A DNA stretch of 64,000 bases from Rotaria sordida (taxonomy: Eukaryota; Rotifera; Eurotatoria; Philodinida; Philodinidae), in the NCBI GenBank assembly GCA_905250125.1, contig CAJNOL010000097.1:186001-250000 (forward strand), in the 5' to 3' direction. A program made the translations under genes and the position numbers. Positions 61,325 through 64,000 of the stretch are shown here, piece by piece; the stretch's first letter is position 1; every line of letters begins with the position of its first letter. The notes under the pieces were generated by a model. The model worked only from the letters and a program-made list of their open reading frames with translations, searched no databases and was not told where the DNA came from.

Positions 61325-62014
61325 GATTTGCTCTTATTATTCTCTTTTATTATAGCTGAAAATCAAATATGAAATGCTAAATATATATTTTTATTACTTG
61401 ATAACGGGTGAAATTGCTTTTATGATACCGATAGTAATAATACTTAAGGGGTATTAGTTGTTTAGCTTGTCGCCATAAAAATTACACATTCGAAATAAAA
61501 TTCTATGAGTAGCCAACAAATTCGCCCATTTGATTGAATCGATACGACGATAGCTAGTTTTTTTATTATAGTAGTATTTACGACCGACAGCGTATGTTAT
61601 GCATTGTATAGAGACAAATTTAAGGTGCTCATAACTTTTGAAAGAAGTGCTAGAAACTCGATTCATTTTAGAGTTTTGCTAAGATATTATGCCGTATCTA
61701 TAGACAAAAAATAATTGAAATTATAAGAGGATATAGCTGAAAAGATTCCCTCTGAGTATGTTTTATAATAAATTATCAATGAGAAAAATTTTTTCAGTAG
61801 AAAAATAAAGGTTAGAATAAAAATTTAAGTCAATATACGTGTTCTTCCGAGATTATTCTGTTTTCTTATCATGCAAACTGAAGTCGGTATTGATATTTTT
61901 AGTCTCTTATGATCTTAAGTCATATATATCGTCCTCATCTTCTTTTTGATGAGAACGATAAAAAAAAGCACGTAAGAAGTATAAGCTATTGTAACGTTTT
62001 TAGAATCGTAAAAC
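61325..62014. other. Gene-free spacer
   Basis: AT-rich. It includes the presumed 5' region of the broken gene at 62015. Nothing else recognised. Confidence 0.35.
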
Positions 62015-62973
62015 ATGTCGAAAGTCCATCTTGACAATAAAATGTTAACAACACAAGACGTTTATAATGCATCAACTGAAAATGATACTAGGAAATCATC
62101 GAATTCGTCTATGAGTATCGATGTTCCACTAGCAATACTATCAGCAACGCTATTGATCTATTCCAAGACGAAAAACAAGATGACAATATATTACCAGAGA
62201 TTATTGAGTCTCGAATAAAAAAGTTTAAGAGATTGTTGTATTTTCATAGTACTATAATTATTATTCTGAGTATTTGCTTTATCATGCTCGGCATTTCAGG
62301 TATCTTGGTACTGCACTATTCCGATTGGGAAAACGCTGGAATTTTATTAACTGCGGCTGTTTGACTCATCGTTGCCGGTGTACTTATTTCTCCAATTCGA
62401 TTTTGGTTTCAACGAAAAAAGATTTTCCGTCAAATAGAGCTTTTAAAAGATCCAGTTATCGTTTGGAAATTAGATGCAATCACTTGAAAACAATATATAG
62501 AATACATTCATCATCATCCTTCGACTCAACTTCAATATTTTGTGCCTCTTTCTCAGCGTTATTCCTGTATAGGATGTAAATGCCGAAAACAGTACACACA
62601 AGCTATAAATCGTAGTGGTGGTTATGTATTGTTATATGATCATTGTTTAATGATTGATGATATTTATTACGTCGATTTCTCATCACACTATGGTCCGTTG
62701 ACTATCATAACACAAGCAAACGACACGAAATTAGTTCGTATAACAATAAGAGCTGATACACGCCAGCTCGATCTCATGCCTCCCACTGAAATGACATCGG
62801 ATGAACTCAGTCATACCATTGATGAAGTCAATGCCAAAATAACACAAAAGCTAGAACAAAAACTAGAACAACAAAAAAACAACCGTTGCTGTTGCTCTGG
62901 TGAAAGTACTGCCGAAAATCTTGAGAGTATTTTGACTTTTTTTGCCGAAACTGTATACGATGTAGCCAACTAA
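62015..62973 (+). pseudogene. Broken gene for a two-span membrane protein
   Basis: ATG at 62015 opens a hydrophilic N-terminus. A one-base-type frameshift near 62110-62150 is needed to enter the main frame (DLFQDEKQDDNILPEIIESR). Two hydrophobic spans follow (STIIIILSICFIMLGISGIL, and AGILLTAAV-stop-LIVAGVLI). A cytoplasmic part then has QRKKIFRQIELLKDP, RYSCIGCKCRKQY, GGYVLLYDHCLMIDDIYYVD and a Lys/Gln/Glu-rich tail with CCC, ending at 62973. The two in-frame stops, at 62362-62364 and 62485-62487, are both TGA. Family not recognised. Most likely a recent pseudogene; a sequencing error or readthrough cannot be ruled out. Confidence 0.65.
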
Positions 62974-64000
62974 AAAGGTATAAGCGAATAAAGTTCATAC
63001 TATGTATTCCTTCAGGTAAAATAAAGAATCGTGATATGTCTGATGTAAGAATAAATTTTCATAAACTCAATAAATGAACGAGAATCAAAACAAAAACATT
63101 TTGCTCTAATGATATAATTCAAATTCGAATAATCTTGATTAATTGGAAATCATTATGAGAGATCATCTGTAATTGATGCTAGTGGAGATTTCAATTTTTT
63201 ATTTGTTAATTTTGCCGAAGATTGACAGAAGGACCTTACGCTAAATTTCTTTATAGGTAATTTTTATGCATTCAATATAGGTTGAATTTCTATAGATACC
63301 AGAAAAAACTCAGTCCTTGAGGATTATATTTGAACAAATTATGATTAAAAAAAACTAAGTGTCAGCGACGTGACACAAAGAAAAGGACAAAGATTTTTAC
63401 TGCATGCGTTTCTATTTAAAAATACTGTAAGCTCCAACATAACTAATGAAAACTTTCGAAACGATATAAAACCTTCTTGAGAATTCAGAGATGCTAACAA
63501 AATAAAATGTGTTGTTCCAACATATAAGATAATCTCTAGAAAATCTGTTATAAAAAGACAATTTTTCGAAATCCGATCTTACTGAAGGTTCCACCATAGA
63601 TGTAATTCATGATGTGGAATCTATTTTGAAATTCTTGGATTTTTCTATCATAAGGATAGATAGTTATTTGCTAATTACATTTTTATTAATTAGTTAATTA
63701 ATTTTAATTAGGTATGAGCTCAAAGAATCAACATGGTCTGATCTTATTTTGACTGAGTATGCACATATATATAATTTTCAGCAATGAATGGTTTTCATTT
63801 GATCAAAAGTGATATTAACCATTATTTTCATCAAATAAACAAGACACATATACAATGATAGTAGATTTTTTTTTATTTAAAAAAAAAGAGAAAAAATGGA
63901 ATTTTAAAAAAAGCAGTTGAAATAAATCGATTTAAATACCTTTATAATGATCATTTAAGTGATGGTTTTTTAGTTAACGACATCTATTCGTTGAATTTTA
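62974..64000. other. Right edge, no gene recognised
   Basis: AT-rich. The frame at 63412-63597 (minus, 61 codons) is not recognisable. No repeats of note. Confidence 0.4.

Overview
The window looks like nuclear DNA of a bdelloid rotifer. The DNA is AT-rich, genes have many short GT-AG introns (about 50-90 bp), and conserved animal genes sit among many decayed transposons. Short inverted runs of the TGTGGG/ACACCC hexamer also occur, and I recall TGTGGG as the telomeric repeat of Adineta vaga. The organism call is inference; no sequence was searched. All coordinates and splice junctions were read by hand. For six genes the summed exon lengths are exact multiples of three.

Layout. 1-950: no assigned gene. 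950-11005 (minus): a 14-exon TEX2-like lipid-transfer protein (SMP and PH-like regions) whose introns hold a Tc1/mariner fossil and dispersed repeats. 11006-18179: mostly gene-free, with an inverted-repeat element and a broken Tc1/mariner transposase (16136-17279). 18180-20740 (minus): a class A GPCR. 20741-29377: gene-free, with a 900 bp foldback element, a 510 bp near-perfect palindrome and a miniature element containing the only N gap. 29378-42036 (minus): three kinase genes in tandem, RIOK1, an STK38/NDR kinase and a Src-family tyrosine kinase. The last two carry large foldback elements in introns. 42037-47080: sparse, but contains two exons of a potato inhibitor I-type protease inhibitor that is unusually GC-rich. 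47081-49571: a mariner-derived foldback element abutting a 5'-truncated LINE. 50570-55978 (plus): the head domain of the vesicle tether USO1/p115, apparently without its coiled coil. 56626-58452: an inverted array of about 162 bp units. 58598-60331 (plus): an F-box gene. 60827-61253: a second, diverged array sharing the same start motif and palindromic core. 62015-62973: a broken two-membrane-span gene. The rest has no recognisable gene.

The genes do not form a pathway. RIOK1 acts in ribosome assembly, STK38 in NDR/Hippo-type signalling, Src in tyrosine signalling, TEX2 in lipid transfer at the ER, and USO1 in ER-Golgi tethering. The most unusual material is the set of palindromic, satellite-like elements on both sides of the F-box gene, together with the long foldback elements in introns.
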